A DNA stretch of 35,313 nucleotides from an uncultured Anaerolineae bacterium. Its GTDB lineage: Bacteria > Chloroflexota > Anaerolineae > Aggregatilineales > Phototrophicaceae. Shown here one piece after another: positions 8,279 through 15,507 of this stretch. The stretch lies in NCBI GenBank assembly GCA_937944445.1, contig CALDYP010000018.1, forward strand, positions 1 through 35,313, read 5' to 3'. Position 1 is the first letter of the stretch. Each line of letters starts with the position of its first letter. Made by a program: the position numbers and the translations under genes. The notes below the pieces were generated by a model. The model saw only the letters and a list, made by a program, of their open reading frames with translations, did no database searches and was not told the DNA's origin.

Positions 8279-8761
8279 TTACCCCGTTCTCGGGTCGGGG
8301 GTCTCGTCCTTGACGGCCTGCACAGCTTGGCTGGAGGGGATGGCGTCGAGGTGCTCGCTCAGGCGCTGGAGGGCGGCGCTCGCCGAAGCTTGGGTAAGCG
8401 CGGCGGCCAACTGCGCCACGCGGTAGCGGTCGTTCAGGTTGAGGGCGTAGAGCGTCGTGAGGTTGTGTTCAACGCGCGCCTCCATCAACAGCGGGTACTC
8501 GCGCGTGAGGTTGTGCTCCACCGCGCGCAGGATCGTCTCCATGCTGATGGGGCGGCTGTCAAGCGTGAGGGTGAAGGCACGGCGGGCAGCCTCGTCAAAG
8601 CCGCTGTGGTCGGCTACGTTGAAGGCCGCCTGCACGCGCTGCACGCCTTCAACGCGCCACGCCTCCAGCAGCGGGTAGCGGGGCGGCTTGGGGGCAGGGG
8701 TGTAGACTTTGCCCTGCAGGGTCAGCCAGAGGGCTTTGAAGAACGCTCGGATGACGCGCAT
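8279..8761 (-). CDS. Conserved-looking protein of unknown function
   Basis: This 160-residue protein matches no family I recognise. It begins with a short basic-hydrophobic stretch (RVIRAFFKALWLTLQG) that could lie on the membrane surface, then is rich in predicted helices with Ala, Leu and Arg. There is no cysteine, no signal cleavage site and no catalytic motif. An AGGAG lies a few bases before the ATG, inside the 12-base gap after the mutS2 stop, so the gene is the second member of a mutS2 operon. A role linked to MutS2 is possible only by position. Confidence 0.75.
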   Translation of the reverse strand: MRVIRAFFKALWLTLQGKVYTPAPKPPRYPLLEAWRVEGVQRVQAAFNVADHSGFDEAARRAFTLTLDSRPISMETILRAVEHNLTREYPLLMEARVEHNLTTLYALNLNDRYRVAQLAAALTQASASAALQRLSEHLDAIPSSQAVQAVKDETPDPRTG

Positions 8762-8773
8762 TCTGACTCCTCG

Positions 8774-11182
8774 CTACGCAGACGGCACAAGGTGGACGAC
8801 CGTTACGCCGGCCCCGCCCTCGTTGGGCAGGCCTTGCTCAATCTTGCTCACCAACCGATGGCCTGTCAAGAACTGGCGCACCGCCTCGCGCAGCTTGCCC
8901 GTCCCCTTGCCGTGGATGATGCGCCCGAACGGCAGACCGGCCATATACGCTGCGTCCACGTAGTAATCGAGCCGCTTGAGCGCGTCCTCGACGCTCTCGC
9001 CGCGCAGGTCTAGCTCCAGCCCGGGGCTTTCGAGGCGCGGCGGCAGCGGGTCGGGCACGACGACTGGCGGTTCATGGCGTTTGCTGCGCTCGGCGGCGCG
9101 GCGTTCGCTGCGGTTGCGCTTGCGCAGCTCGGCCACCTTTGCCCGCACGCGCAGCGTCCCCACTTGGACGACTGCATCGCGCCCGTCGAGTTCGACCACG
9201 GTTCCCTCCGCGTTGAGCGCGTTGAGGAACACCGCATCGCCCACGCGCACCTTGCCGCTGCTTTCGTCCTCTTGCACGCGCTCGATCTCTTCGACGTCGA
9301 CGGGCGCAGCCGTCCACTCGATCATCTTCTGCGCGGCCTCTTGCAGGGCTTTGATCTTGTCCAGCGGCATGCCGGCGAGCTGCATCTCCTTCTGCATCTT
9401 GCGCAGCTCGCGGCGGAAGAACTCCAACTCTTTCTCGGCGTTTTCGCGCGCCTCTTGCAGCACGCGGCGGCGCTCGTCCTCGATCGCGTCGATGCGCGCT
9501 TGCAGCGCGTCGCGCTGGGCTTGCAGCTCGGCGCGCAGTTGATCGATCGTCTCGTGCTGCTGGCGGATGTCTTGGCGCGTGCGTTGGATTTCATCTAGTA
9601 GGTCGTCGGCCACTAAGTCCTCGGTGGCCACCATGCCGCGCGCCTCGTCGATGATCTCTTCATCCAGCCCTAAGCGCCGCGCAATCGCCAGCGCGTTCGA
9701 GCGGCCCGGCAGCCCCACCACTAGCCGATAGGTGGGCGCGAGTGTCTCAAGGTTGAACTCGACGCTGGCGTTGCGCACGCCTTTCGTCTCCACCGCGTAG
9801 ATCTTCAACTCGGGGTGGTGCGTGCTGACCATCGTCGTGACGCGGCGCTTCAGCAGCCGATTGAGCAGCGCCCGCGCCAACGCCGAGCCTTCGGCGGGGT
9901 CCGTCCCGGCCCCCATCTCGTCGAGGATGACCAGTGAACGGTCGTCACACTCGCGCAGGATGGCGATGATGTTCGTCATGTGCGCGGAGAAAGTCGAGAG
10001 CGATTGTTCGATGCTCTGCTCATCGCCGATGTCGGCAAAGATCCCCTCAAACACGCTCAAGCGCGCCTCTTCAGCTGGCAGGTGCAGGCCGCACTGCGCC
10101 ATGAGCGCCATCAGCCCGACCGTCTTGAGCGCTACCGTCTTGCCGCCGGTGTTCGGCCCGGTGACGACGAGCACCCACGTCGCCTCGTCGTATTCGACGT
10201 CAATCGGCACGACGTTGTGGGTGAGCAGCGGGTGGCGCGCCCCGCGCAGCACGATCGTGCTGCCCGGGTGGGGGCTGTCCTTGCGCGGGCGGAACTCCAC
10301 TAATTGGGGCATGACCGCTTTGCTCTGGAGGGCGTACTGCGCTTTGGCGAGCGTGAAGTCCACCTGCGCGAGGATGTCCACCGTCAGCACGATCTTCTCG
10401 CTGGCTTGCCCCACTTGGTCGGTCAAATCGGTGAGGATGCGGCGGATCTCTTTCTCTTCCTCAAGCTGAAGCTCGCGGTAGTGGTTGTTCAGTTCGACCG
10501 TCTCCAGCGGCTCGATGAACAGCGTCGCGCCTGAGGACGACGAATCGTGCACGATGCCGGGGATGCGCCCCTTGTACTCGGCCTTGATCGGGATCACGTA
10601 GCGACCGCTGCGTTGGGTGATGATCGCCTCTTGCAGGATCGGCTCGCTGCGTTTGCTGGTGAGGATGCGGTTGAGCTTGCTCTGCAGGCGTTCGAGCGAG
10701 ATCTTCAAGTCGCTGCGGATGATCGCCAGCTTGGCGGTGGCCGTGTCGCGGATTTCGCCGGCGTCGTTGATGGCGCGCTCAATCGCGTCTTGCAGCGCGG
10801 GCACATCGTCGATGTCCTCGACGAGTTCCGCCAGCAGGGGGAACTGATTCTTCTGCTTGGCGAGGGTGCGCTTGAGGATGCCCGCGCGGCGCAGCGTCTG
10901 CTTGATGTCTAGCAGCACCGACGTGTCAATCAGCACGCCGCGCGCTGCGTTCATGGCGGTTAGGCGCACATCACGCACGCCTGCCAGCGAGACGTTCACC
11001 TTGTTCTCGAGCAGGTCAACCGCCTCGGCGGTCTCGCGCTGCCACAGGCGCGCTTCCTCAAGGTTGGTCGTCGGCTGCAGCTCGCGCACCAGTTCCGCGC
11101 CCGCGCTGAACACGGACAGGCGCGCCACTTGCTCTAAAATCTTGTCAAGTTCCAGCGTTTGGATTGATTTGTCGCTTATCAT
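8774..11182 (-). CDS. mutS2: Endonuclease MutS2
   Basis: This 802-residue protein has the complete MutS2 architecture. An N-terminal core and lever region leads to the ATPase with Walker A GPNTGGKT at 342-349 and the signature region DEMGAGTDPAEGSALA. A long coiled coil (about 515-635) rich in Gln, Glu and Arg follows, then a KOW-like segment (VRVGDAVFLNALNAEGTVVELDG) and a C-terminal Smr nuclease domain (about 728-802) with LDLRGESVEDAL and HGKGTGKLREAV. Family members bind branched DNA and limit recombination, or split collided ribosomes. The ATG at 11182 lacks a strong Shine-Dalgarno. A very good promoter lies at 11238-11266. The downstream 160-residue gene follows after 12 bases. Confidence 0.96.
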   Translation of the reverse strand: MISDKSIQTLELDKILEQVARLSVFSAGAELVRELQPTTNLEEARLWQRETAEAVDLLENKVNVSLAGVRDVRLTAMNAARGVLIDTSVLLDIKQTLRRAGILKRTLAKQKNQFPLLAELVEDIDDVPALQDAIERAINDAGEIRDTATAKLAIIRSDLKISLERLQSKLNRILTSKRSEPILQEAIITQRSGRYVIPIKAEYKGRIPGIVHDSSSSGATLFIEPLETVELNNHYRELQLEEEKEIRRILTDLTDQVGQASEKIVLTVDILAQVDFTLAKAQYALQSKAVMPQLVEFRPRKDSPHPGSTIVLRGARHPLLTHNVVPIDVEYDEATWVLVVTGPNTGGKTVALKTVGLMALMAQCGLHLPAEEARLSVFEGIFADIGDEQSIEQSLSTFSAHMTNIIAILRECDDRSLVILDEMGAGTDPAEGSALARALLNRLLKRRVTTMVSTHHPELKIYAVETKGVRNASVEFNLETLAPTYRLVVGLPGRSNALAIARRLGLDEEIIDEARGMVATEDLVADDLLDEIQRTRQDIRQQHETIDQLRAELQAQRDALQARIDAIEDERRRVLQEARENAEKELEFFRRELRKMQKEMQLAGMPLDKIKALQEAAQKMIEWTAAPVDVEEIERVQEDESSGKVRVGDAVFLNALNAEGTVVELDGRDAVVQVGTLRVRAKVAELRKRNRSERRAAERSKRHEPPVVVPDPLPPRLESPGLELDLRGESVEDALKRLDYYVDAAYMAGLPFGRIIHGKGTGKLREAVRQFLTGHRLVSKIEQGLPNEGGAGVTVVHLVPSA

Positions 11183-11208
11183 GCGTTTGGGTCTCGGATG
11201 CGGGCAGT

Positions 11209-11234
11209 GGGCAGTGCGTTATCGCACAGTGCCC
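11209..11234 (-). other. Hairpin in the mutS2 leader
   Basis: GGGCAGTGCG and CGCACAGTGCCC pair around a TTAT loop, with a two-base bulge. It lies between the predicted -10 element and the mutS2 start and may begin at or just before the first transcribed base. Whether it forms in RNA depends on the true start of transcription. Confidence 0.35.
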
Positions 11235-11237
11235 CCG

Positions 11238-11266
11238 ATTGTAGTTGGGGGGAGAGGTGGCGTCAA
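11238..11266 (-). promoter_or_regulatory. Promoter of mutS2
   Basis: On the minus strand TTGACG (11266-11261) and TACAAT (11243-11238) are separated by exactly 17 bases. This is the best sigma-70-type match in the window, and transcription would start near 11231, about 50 bases before the mutS2 ATG. Confidence 0.65.
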
Positions 11267-11294
11267 TATGAGGTTGTTTTAAGGCCACAACGGT

Positions 11295-11675
11295 TCACTG
11301 CGGCTTGTTATGCTCGTGATACACCCGTCGGATCGTGTCGCGCAGCTTGTCCGGGCCGATGGGCATCAGCAGGTACTCCACTGCGCCTGACTCGTAGGCT
11401 CGCTGTTCCATGCCATTGTAGGCCGAGTAGACGATAATCTGCGTGTTGGGGTGGCGTTCGCGGATGATGCGCGTTGCCTCAGTGCCGTCCATGCCCGGCA
11501 TCATCACGTCCATGATGACGATGTCTGGCGTCAGCTCATCCGCGAGTTGGACGGCCTCCATCCCGTTGCGCGCTGTGCCGACGCATGTCATGTCGTCCGT
11601 CATGTCGAGCATCTGCTGCCACAGCTCGTTGACGGCTATTTGATCGTTGACCACCACCACCCGAATTTTGGACAT
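11295..11675 (-). CDS. Single-domain response regulator with altered active site
   Basis: This 126-residue protein is a lone receiver domain. The phosphoacceptor is D56 in VIMDVMMPGMDG. The acidic pair near the N-terminus is Asn10-Asp11 instead of two acids, the switch Thr/Ser is S84 (VYSAY), and the invariant Lys before Pro is replaced by Met104 (LLMPIGP). These changes alter residues that bind Mg and the phosphoryl group, so phosphorylation may be abnormal, stable or absent. There is no output domain, so it would act by protein contact, as CheY or Spo0F do. No histidine kinase is adjacent. It is divergent from the flavoprotein gene at 11843, with AT-rich regulatory DNA between them. Confidence 0.88.
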   Translation of the reverse strand: MSKIRVVVVNDQIAVNELWQQMLDMTDDMTCVGTARNGMEAVQLADELTPDIVIMDVMMPGMDGTEATRIIRERHPNTQIIVYSAYNGMEQRAYESGAVEYLLMPIGPDKLRDTIRRVYHEHNKPQ

Positions 11676-11718
11676 AGGCGAGCCGTTACCTTGTTAAGAA
11701 AAAGAAACCATTTCTGAC

Positions 11719-11726
11719 CATATCAT
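11719..11726. promoter_or_regulatory. Isolated half-site CATATCAT near the receiver gene
   Basis: This 8-mer is identical to the core arm of the inverted repeat at 11800-11828. It lies 44 bases upstream of the receiver gene start, on a stretch that reads GTATGATATGG on that gene's strand. It could be a second operator half-site or part of a -10 region (TATGAT) for that gene. Confidence 0.35.
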
Positions 11727-11779
11727 ACAAGAAAGCTGTTATCTCTGCCCGCCAACTCGCTCATAGTTTCATAAAGAAG

Positions 11780-11828
11780 TTGTCAAGAAGCGCATTAGCC
11801 ATGATATGATCGAATCATTCATATCATG
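11780..11828 (+). promoter_or_regulatory. Promoter with perfect 10-bp inverted-repeat operator
   Basis: CATGATATGA (11800-11809) and TCATATCATG (11819-11828) are exact reverse complements with nine bases between them. The left arm overlaps a possible -10 TATGAT (11805-11810) that has TTGTCA (11780-11785) upstream with a long 19-base spacer. The right arm ends 14 bases before the flavoprotein ATG. This AT-rich dyad in GC-rich DNA looks like the site of a dimeric regulator that would block transcription. The regulator is not identified; the window's MarR protein is one candidate among many. Confidence 0.55.
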
Positions 11829-11842
11829 CATCGAGGAACGTC

Positions 11843-13228
11843 ATGCAACGATACGACAGCATTATCATCGGCTCAGGGCAGGCAGGGCCGCCGTTGGCGG
11901 TGGGTTTGGTTGATTTGGGGCAGCGCGTCGCCCTGTTCGAGGGCAATTTGCTTGGTGGGTCGTGCGTCAACTACGGCTGCACGCCGACGAAAACGCTGCG
12001 CAAGAGCGCCCGTGTCGCGCACCTCGTCCGCCGCGCGGGCGAGTTCGGCGTCCACACCAGCCCGCCCCAAGTGGACTTTGCCGCCGTCATGGCACGGGTA
12101 AATCAAGTAGTGAGCGCCAGCCGCAGCGGCCTTGAGCAGTGGCTGAGCCGCTATCCAGATCAGCTGGACGTCGTGCGCGAGTACGCTCAGTTCGACGGGC
12201 GCGACGGCGACTTGTTCCGCGTGCGCGCGGGCGATGCGCGCTACGCCGCGCCGACCGTTTACCTGAACACCGGCACGCGCGCGTCCGTCCCGCCCATTGC
12301 CGGGCTGACGGATGTTCCCTACTTGGACAACGTGCGCCTGCTCGCGCTGGAGGCGCTGCCCGAACACCTCATCATCCTCGGCGGCAGCTACATCGGCCTT
12401 GAGATGGCGCAAATCTTCCGCCGCTTGGGCAGCGCCGTGAGCATCATCGAGCCGGCGCCGCGCCTCGCCCCGCGTGAAGACCCTGACGTGAGCGCCGCGC
12501 TGGCCAACTTGATGGGCCAAGAAGGCGTGACGCTCTACGTGGGGCATAGCGCCGTTGAGGCCAGCGCGGCCAGCGGCACGATCACCGTCACGCTGGAGCG
12601 GGGCGGGCTGCGCCTGCCTGTCACGGGGTCGCATCTGCTGGTGGCCACCGGACGCACCCCCAACACAGATCAGCTCAACGCGGCCAGCGTCGGGCTGAAG
12701 CTGGACGAACGCGGCTTTGTCGAGGTGGACGGCCTGCTTGAGACGAACGTAAAAGGCATCTTCGCGCTGGGCGACATCAACCAGCGCGGCGCGTTCACCC
12801 ACACCAGCTACCAAGACCACGAGATCGCGCTGGCCAACCTCAACGGCGGATCGCGCAGCGTCGACGGGCGCATCACGACCTACGCGCTGTTCACCGATCC
12901 GCCGTTGGGGCGCGTCGGCCTGAACGAGACAGAGGCGCGCAAGAGCGGCCGGCGGGTGTTGATGGCCGTCCATCAGATGGCCAACGTCAGCCGCGCCAAA
13001 GAGGAGAGCGAGACCGTCGGGTTGATCAAGCTGCTGGCCGACGCCGACAGCGGCCACCTGCTGGGGGCGACCTTCTTCGGCATCGGCGGCGATGAAATCG
13101 TCCAGATCGTGAGCCACTTCATGGCCGCTGGCGGAACCTACCAGACGATGAAGGACGTGCTGCCGGTGCACCCTACCGTGGCTGAGTTCATCCCGACGAT
13201 CCTCAACCGCCTCAAACCATTGGAGTAG
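11843..13228 (+). CDS. FAD-dependent pyridine nucleotide-disulfide oxidoreductase, RclA/MerA-like
   Basis: This 461-residue protein is a class I flavoprotein disulfide reductase. It has the FAD motif IIGSGQAGPPLA near the N-terminus, the redox pair C41/C46 in CVNYGCTPTK, an NAD(P)-binding GGSYIGLE, the second FAD motif GIFALGDIN, and the C-terminal dimer interface with HPTVAE (His443). It lacks the extra C-terminal cysteine pair of true mercuric reductases, and it lacks the HPHPT-type context of lipoamide dehydrogenases. The SRAKEESETVGLIK segment is typical of the RclA/MerA side of the family, whose members reduce metal ions or quench reactive halogen species. GAGGAA lies six bases before the ATG. 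The operator upstream suggests inducible expression. The substrate is unknown. Confidence 0.88.
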   Translation: MQRYDSIIIGSGQAGPPLAVGLVDLGQRVALFEGNLLGGSCVNYGCTPTKTLRKSARVAHLVRRAGEFGVHTSPPQVDFAAVMARVNQVVSASRSGLEQWLSRYPDQLDVVREYAQFDGRDGDLFRVRAGDARYAAPTVYLNTGTRASVPPIAGLTDVPYLDNVRLLALEALPEHLIILGGSYIGLEMAQIFRRLGSAVSIIEPAPRLAPREDPDVSAALANLMGQEGVTLYVGHSAVEASAASGTITVTLERGGLRLPVTGSHLLVATGRTPNTDQLNAASVGLKLDERGFVEVDGLLETNVKGIFALGDINQRGAFTHTSYQDHEIALANLNGGSRSVDGRITTYALFTDPPLGRVGLNETEARKSGRRVLMAVHQMANVSRAKEESETVGLIKLLADADSGHLLGATFFGIGGDEIVQIVSHFMAAGGTYQTMKDVLPVHPTVAEFIPTILNRLKPLE

Positions 13229-13249
13229 CGCCCACTCAGCCGCTATAGT
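13220..13249 (+). promoter_or_regulatory. Candidate promoter of the methyltransferase gene
   Basis: TTGGAG (13220-13225) overlaps the end of the flavoprotein gene, and TATAGT (13244-13249) follows after 18 bases. The downstream gene starts 34 bases later. It may also be co-transcribed with the flavoprotein gene. Confidence 0.4.
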
Positions 13250-13282
13250 AGACGGGGGTCAATATCTAAAAGGGAAACCCAC

Positions 13283-14032
13283 ATGGCACGCAGACATTTC
13301 TTGCTGGGAGTTTTAGCTGGGCTGGCGCTGGGGGCGGCGCTGCGTCAGCGCCGCCAGACGGGCGTCACCCAACCGCGGTTGGATCGCTACTATCAGCAGC
13401 GCGCCAGCGTCTACAACTTAACGGATTACCTCTATTTGGGGTCGTTCCCGCGGATTGAGATGCGCAAGAAGCTGATCGAGATGGTCGACCTCAAACCCGG
13501 CATGCGCGTGCTGGACATGGCGTGCGGGGCAGGGGCCAACTTCCCCTACATCATGGAGAAGATCGGCCCCACCGGCCACATCGTCGGCACGGATTACAGC
13601 CAAGAGATGCTCGACAGCGCTCATCAGCAGTTCGTGCTGGGGCGCGGCTGGCAGAACATCACGCTGGTGCAATCCGACGCCGCCGAGTTCCGCGCGGCGG
13701 AGCCGTTCGACGTGGTGATCTGCACGCTGGGGCTGGCGGTCATCCCACGCTGGGAGACGGCCATGCAGCGCGCGATGGACGCCCTCAAGCCCGGCGGCGT
13801 GTTCGGCATCGCTGACCTCAAAGAGAGCGACCGCTGGTACACGCTGCCGCTGCGCTTCCTCAGCGAGGTGATGGACGTGGTCATCATCGCCGACAGCAGC
13901 CGCCGCGCGTGGGAACGGCTCGAAACGCTCGGCGAGGATTTCCAATTCGTGGACTTGTTCCACGGCTACCTCTACGCGGCGACGGTGCGAAAGCCGCTGG
14001 CCGTCAAAGCCTACGCCAACGGGCGCGGCTAG
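13283..14032 (+). CDS. Membrane-anchored class I SAM-dependent methyltransferase
   Basis: This 249-residue protein opens with a short basic and hydrophobic segment (ARRHFLLGVLAGLALGAAL) that looks like a membrane anchor or signal. A UbiE-like methyltransferase follows: motif I VLDMACGAGANFPYI near residue 76, the acidic loop GTDYSQEML, motif II FDVVICTLGLAVIP and LKPGGVFGIADLK. Such enzymes methylate small molecules or quinone precursors; the substrate cannot be read. It follows the flavoprotein gene by 54 bases and may share its regulation. Its TAG stop is embedded in a CTAG shared with the stop of the opposing gene (14029-14032). Confidence 0.85.
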   Translation: MARRHFLLGVLAGLALGAALRQRRQTGVTQPRLDRYYQQRASVYNLTDYLYLGSFPRIEMRKKLIEMVDLKPGMRVLDMACGAGANFPYIMEKIGPTGHIVGTDYSQEMLDSAHQQFVLGRGWQNITLVQSDAAEFRAAEPFDVVICTLGLAVIPRWETAMQRAMDALKPGGVFGIADLKESDRWYTLPLRFLSEVMDVVIIADSSRRAWERLETLGEDFQFVDLFHGYLYAATVRKPLAVKAYANGRG

Positions 14033-14394
14033 TCGGTCGGCTGCAGCGGCGCGTGCAGGCACTTGGTGATGCGGTGCGGGTAGTCTTCCTCTACTTGGAT
14101 CTCGACATAGTAGAGATCCGCGCTGTGCTCAGCGCTGACGACGACCGCCGCTTGGTGCTTGCCGACCGCCAGCACCTGCTTTACCTTGTGCCGACCGATG
14201 GCGGCGCGCCGCGCGGCCCACTCAGCGGCCTGCGCGTCCGCAGGTTGAGCGGTTAGCAGCGCCTCGGCCATGCTCTCTTGGAGGAACTGCCGCAAGCGCG
14301 GCAGCTGGCCGTCGTTATAGAGCTTCATCAGCGCGATGAAGCGCATGCCGGCCTGTGAGCCGCTCAGGGCGCGCTTGTCGTCGGGGTGGGTCAT
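14029..14394 (-). CDS. Small protein of unknown function coupled to a nitrilase gene
   Basis: This 121-residue soluble protein lies directly after the nitrilase-family gene, with the overlap ATGA (14391-14394). It begins with helices (RFIALMKLYNDGQLPRLRQFL), followed by strand-like segments (KVKQVLAVGKHQAAVVVSA, LYYVEIQVEEDYPHRI). This alpha-then-beta order recalls NTF2/SnoaL-like domains, but no family is certain. The coupling suggests it is produced together with the amidase. Its stop codon shares a CTAG with the methyltransferase stop on the other strand. Confidence 0.75.
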   Translation of the reverse strand: MTHPDDKRALSGSQAGMRFIALMKLYNDGQLPRLRQFLQESMAEALLTAQPADAQAAEWAARRAAIGRHKVKQVLAVGKHQAAVVVSAEHSADLYYVEIQVEEDYPHRITKCLHAPLQPTD

Positions 14395-15257
14395 GGCTGC
14401 TCCATGATGCGCGTCGTGAGGATGCGCTCCAGCTCGCGCAGAGTGAGATCCGGGCGCTCGTCGCGCAGGATCGGCAAGTGCGAGCGGACGCGGTGCAGCA
14501 TGTTCAGGTCAAGCTCGCGCACGATCAGCGCCTCGTCGAAATAGAGGCCGTGCGTGATGAACGTGCCGTCGGGGTCGACGATGCTGCTGCCGCCCCAGAA
14601 CACCTTGCCGTCCTCATAGCCCACGCGGCTGACGTGGACGACGTAGTTCGTGAAGAAGCTGCCGTAGGCTTGGTTGACCAGCTCCACCCAGCGCGACGAG
14701 GCCAAGCGCGCGTCCTCTGTCAGGCCGCGCCCCGGGCTGGCGCTCATCAGCAGCATCAGATCCGCCCCGTCCATCCACAGCAGATAAGCCGCCGACATGT
14801 GCCAAAAGTCCTCACAGATCAGCATGCCCATCCGCCCCCAACGCGTGTCGAAGGCGCGGATGTGCTGGCCGGGGCTGAAGTAGCGCGCGTCGTCGAACAT
14901 CGTGTAGGTCGGCAGGTACACCTTGTGGTGGATGTGCACCGTCTCGCCCCCGCTCAGGTAAGCCGACGCGATGTAGAAGCGGTTGCGTTCGTCCTCGCGC
15001 ACGAAGCCTACCACCACGTCGATGTCGTGGCTGGCGTCCAGCAGTTGGCGGTAGACGGGGTGGGTGGGGTGCGCGCGGATCGCCACCTCCGGCACAAGGT
15101 CTTGCACTTGGTAGCCGGTCAAGCTCAGCTCCGGGAAGACGATCAACTGCGCGCCCTGCTGGTTGGCCTGTTCGATCCAGTCGAGGTGCGCCCGCAGGTT
15201 GAAGGCCACATCGCCCAGTTTGGGGTACATCTGCGCCATCGCAAGTTTAAGCCGCAC
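14391..15257 (-). CDS. Nitrilase-superfamily amidohydrolase
   Basis: The start chosen is the GTG at 15257, with AGGAG seven bases upstream. A longer reading from 15329 starts with sequence unlike the family. The 288-residue product has the Glu-Lys-Cys triad: E43 in VFPELSLTGY, K112 in HHKVYLPTYTMFDDARYF and C148 in LICEDFWHM. The K-x-LP-x-Y context and the ARYF segment resemble the glutaminase domain of NAD synthetase, but no synthetase domain is attached. It is cytoplasmic and probably hydrolyses a C-N bond of an amide. The coupled 121-residue gene is its only operon partner. The exact substrate is unknown. Confidence 0.88.
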   Translation of the reverse strand: MRLKLAMAQMYPKLGDVAFNLRAHLDWIEQANQQGAQLIVFPELSLTGYQVQDLVPEVAIRAHPTHPVYRQLLDASHDIDVVVGFVREDERNRFYIASAYLSGGETVHIHHKVYLPTYTMFDDARYFSPGQHIRAFDTRWGRMGMLICEDFWHMSAAYLLWMDGADLMLLMSASPGRGLTEDARLASSRWVELVNQAYGSFFTNYVVHVSRVGYEDGKVFWGGSSIVDPDGTFITHGLYFDEALIVRELDLNMLHRVRSHLPILRDERPDLTLRELERILTTRIMEQP

Positions 15258-15339
15258 GCCATTTCTCCTGTGATGATGAACGAAGCGAGTATAGCGCAGG
15301 GCGCAGCAAAAGAGTATCTCAAGGCGCAAGCTCCTTCAG

Positions 15340-15480
15340 ACGCGGCATCGTCGGGGCAGGGTCTGCTCTGTCCGTTGGGTTCCACCCCTCAACGGACGCG
15401 ACATCGTCGGGGCAGGGCCTGCCCTGTCCGTTGGGTTCCACCCCTCAACGGACGCGACAGGTCGCGTCCCTACTCGGCCT
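15340..15480. repeat. Second cluster of the palindromic repeat family
   Basis: Two tandem copies of about 70 bp carry the B-type hairpin as a variant (GGGGCAGGGCCTGCCCTGTCC at 15405-15429, and a degenerate earlier copy), joined by the spacer TTGGGTTCCACCCCTCAACG. An exact A module, GGACGCGACAGGTCGCGTCC, follows at about 15450-15469. The cluster fills most of the 250-base gap between the nitrilase start and the end of the PepSY gene on the same strand. An A-T-rich AGTATA (15288-15293), TATACT on the minus strand, is the only -10-like element there. Confidence 0.8.
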
Positions 15481-15507
15481 GAGACGCGCCCGCGCCATCA
15501 GCTGCCC

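Noticed and set aside
11873..13171. Open frame of 432 codons on the minus strand over the flavoprotein gene
   Set aside because: It is an antisense shadow of a gene with full family motifs; its composition (many His, Arg, Gln and Ala) is typical of GC-rich antisense frames, and it has no motif.
11843..13228. True mercuric reductase merA
   Set aside because: The C-terminal Cys pair and the N-terminal metal-binding domain are missing and no other mer gene is nearby; a broader RclA/MerA-like call is safer.
14355..15482. Open frame of 375 codons on the plus strand over the nitrilase gene and the repeat cluster
   Set aside because: Antisense to the nitrilase with its intact catalytic triad, and its end is translated repeat sequence.
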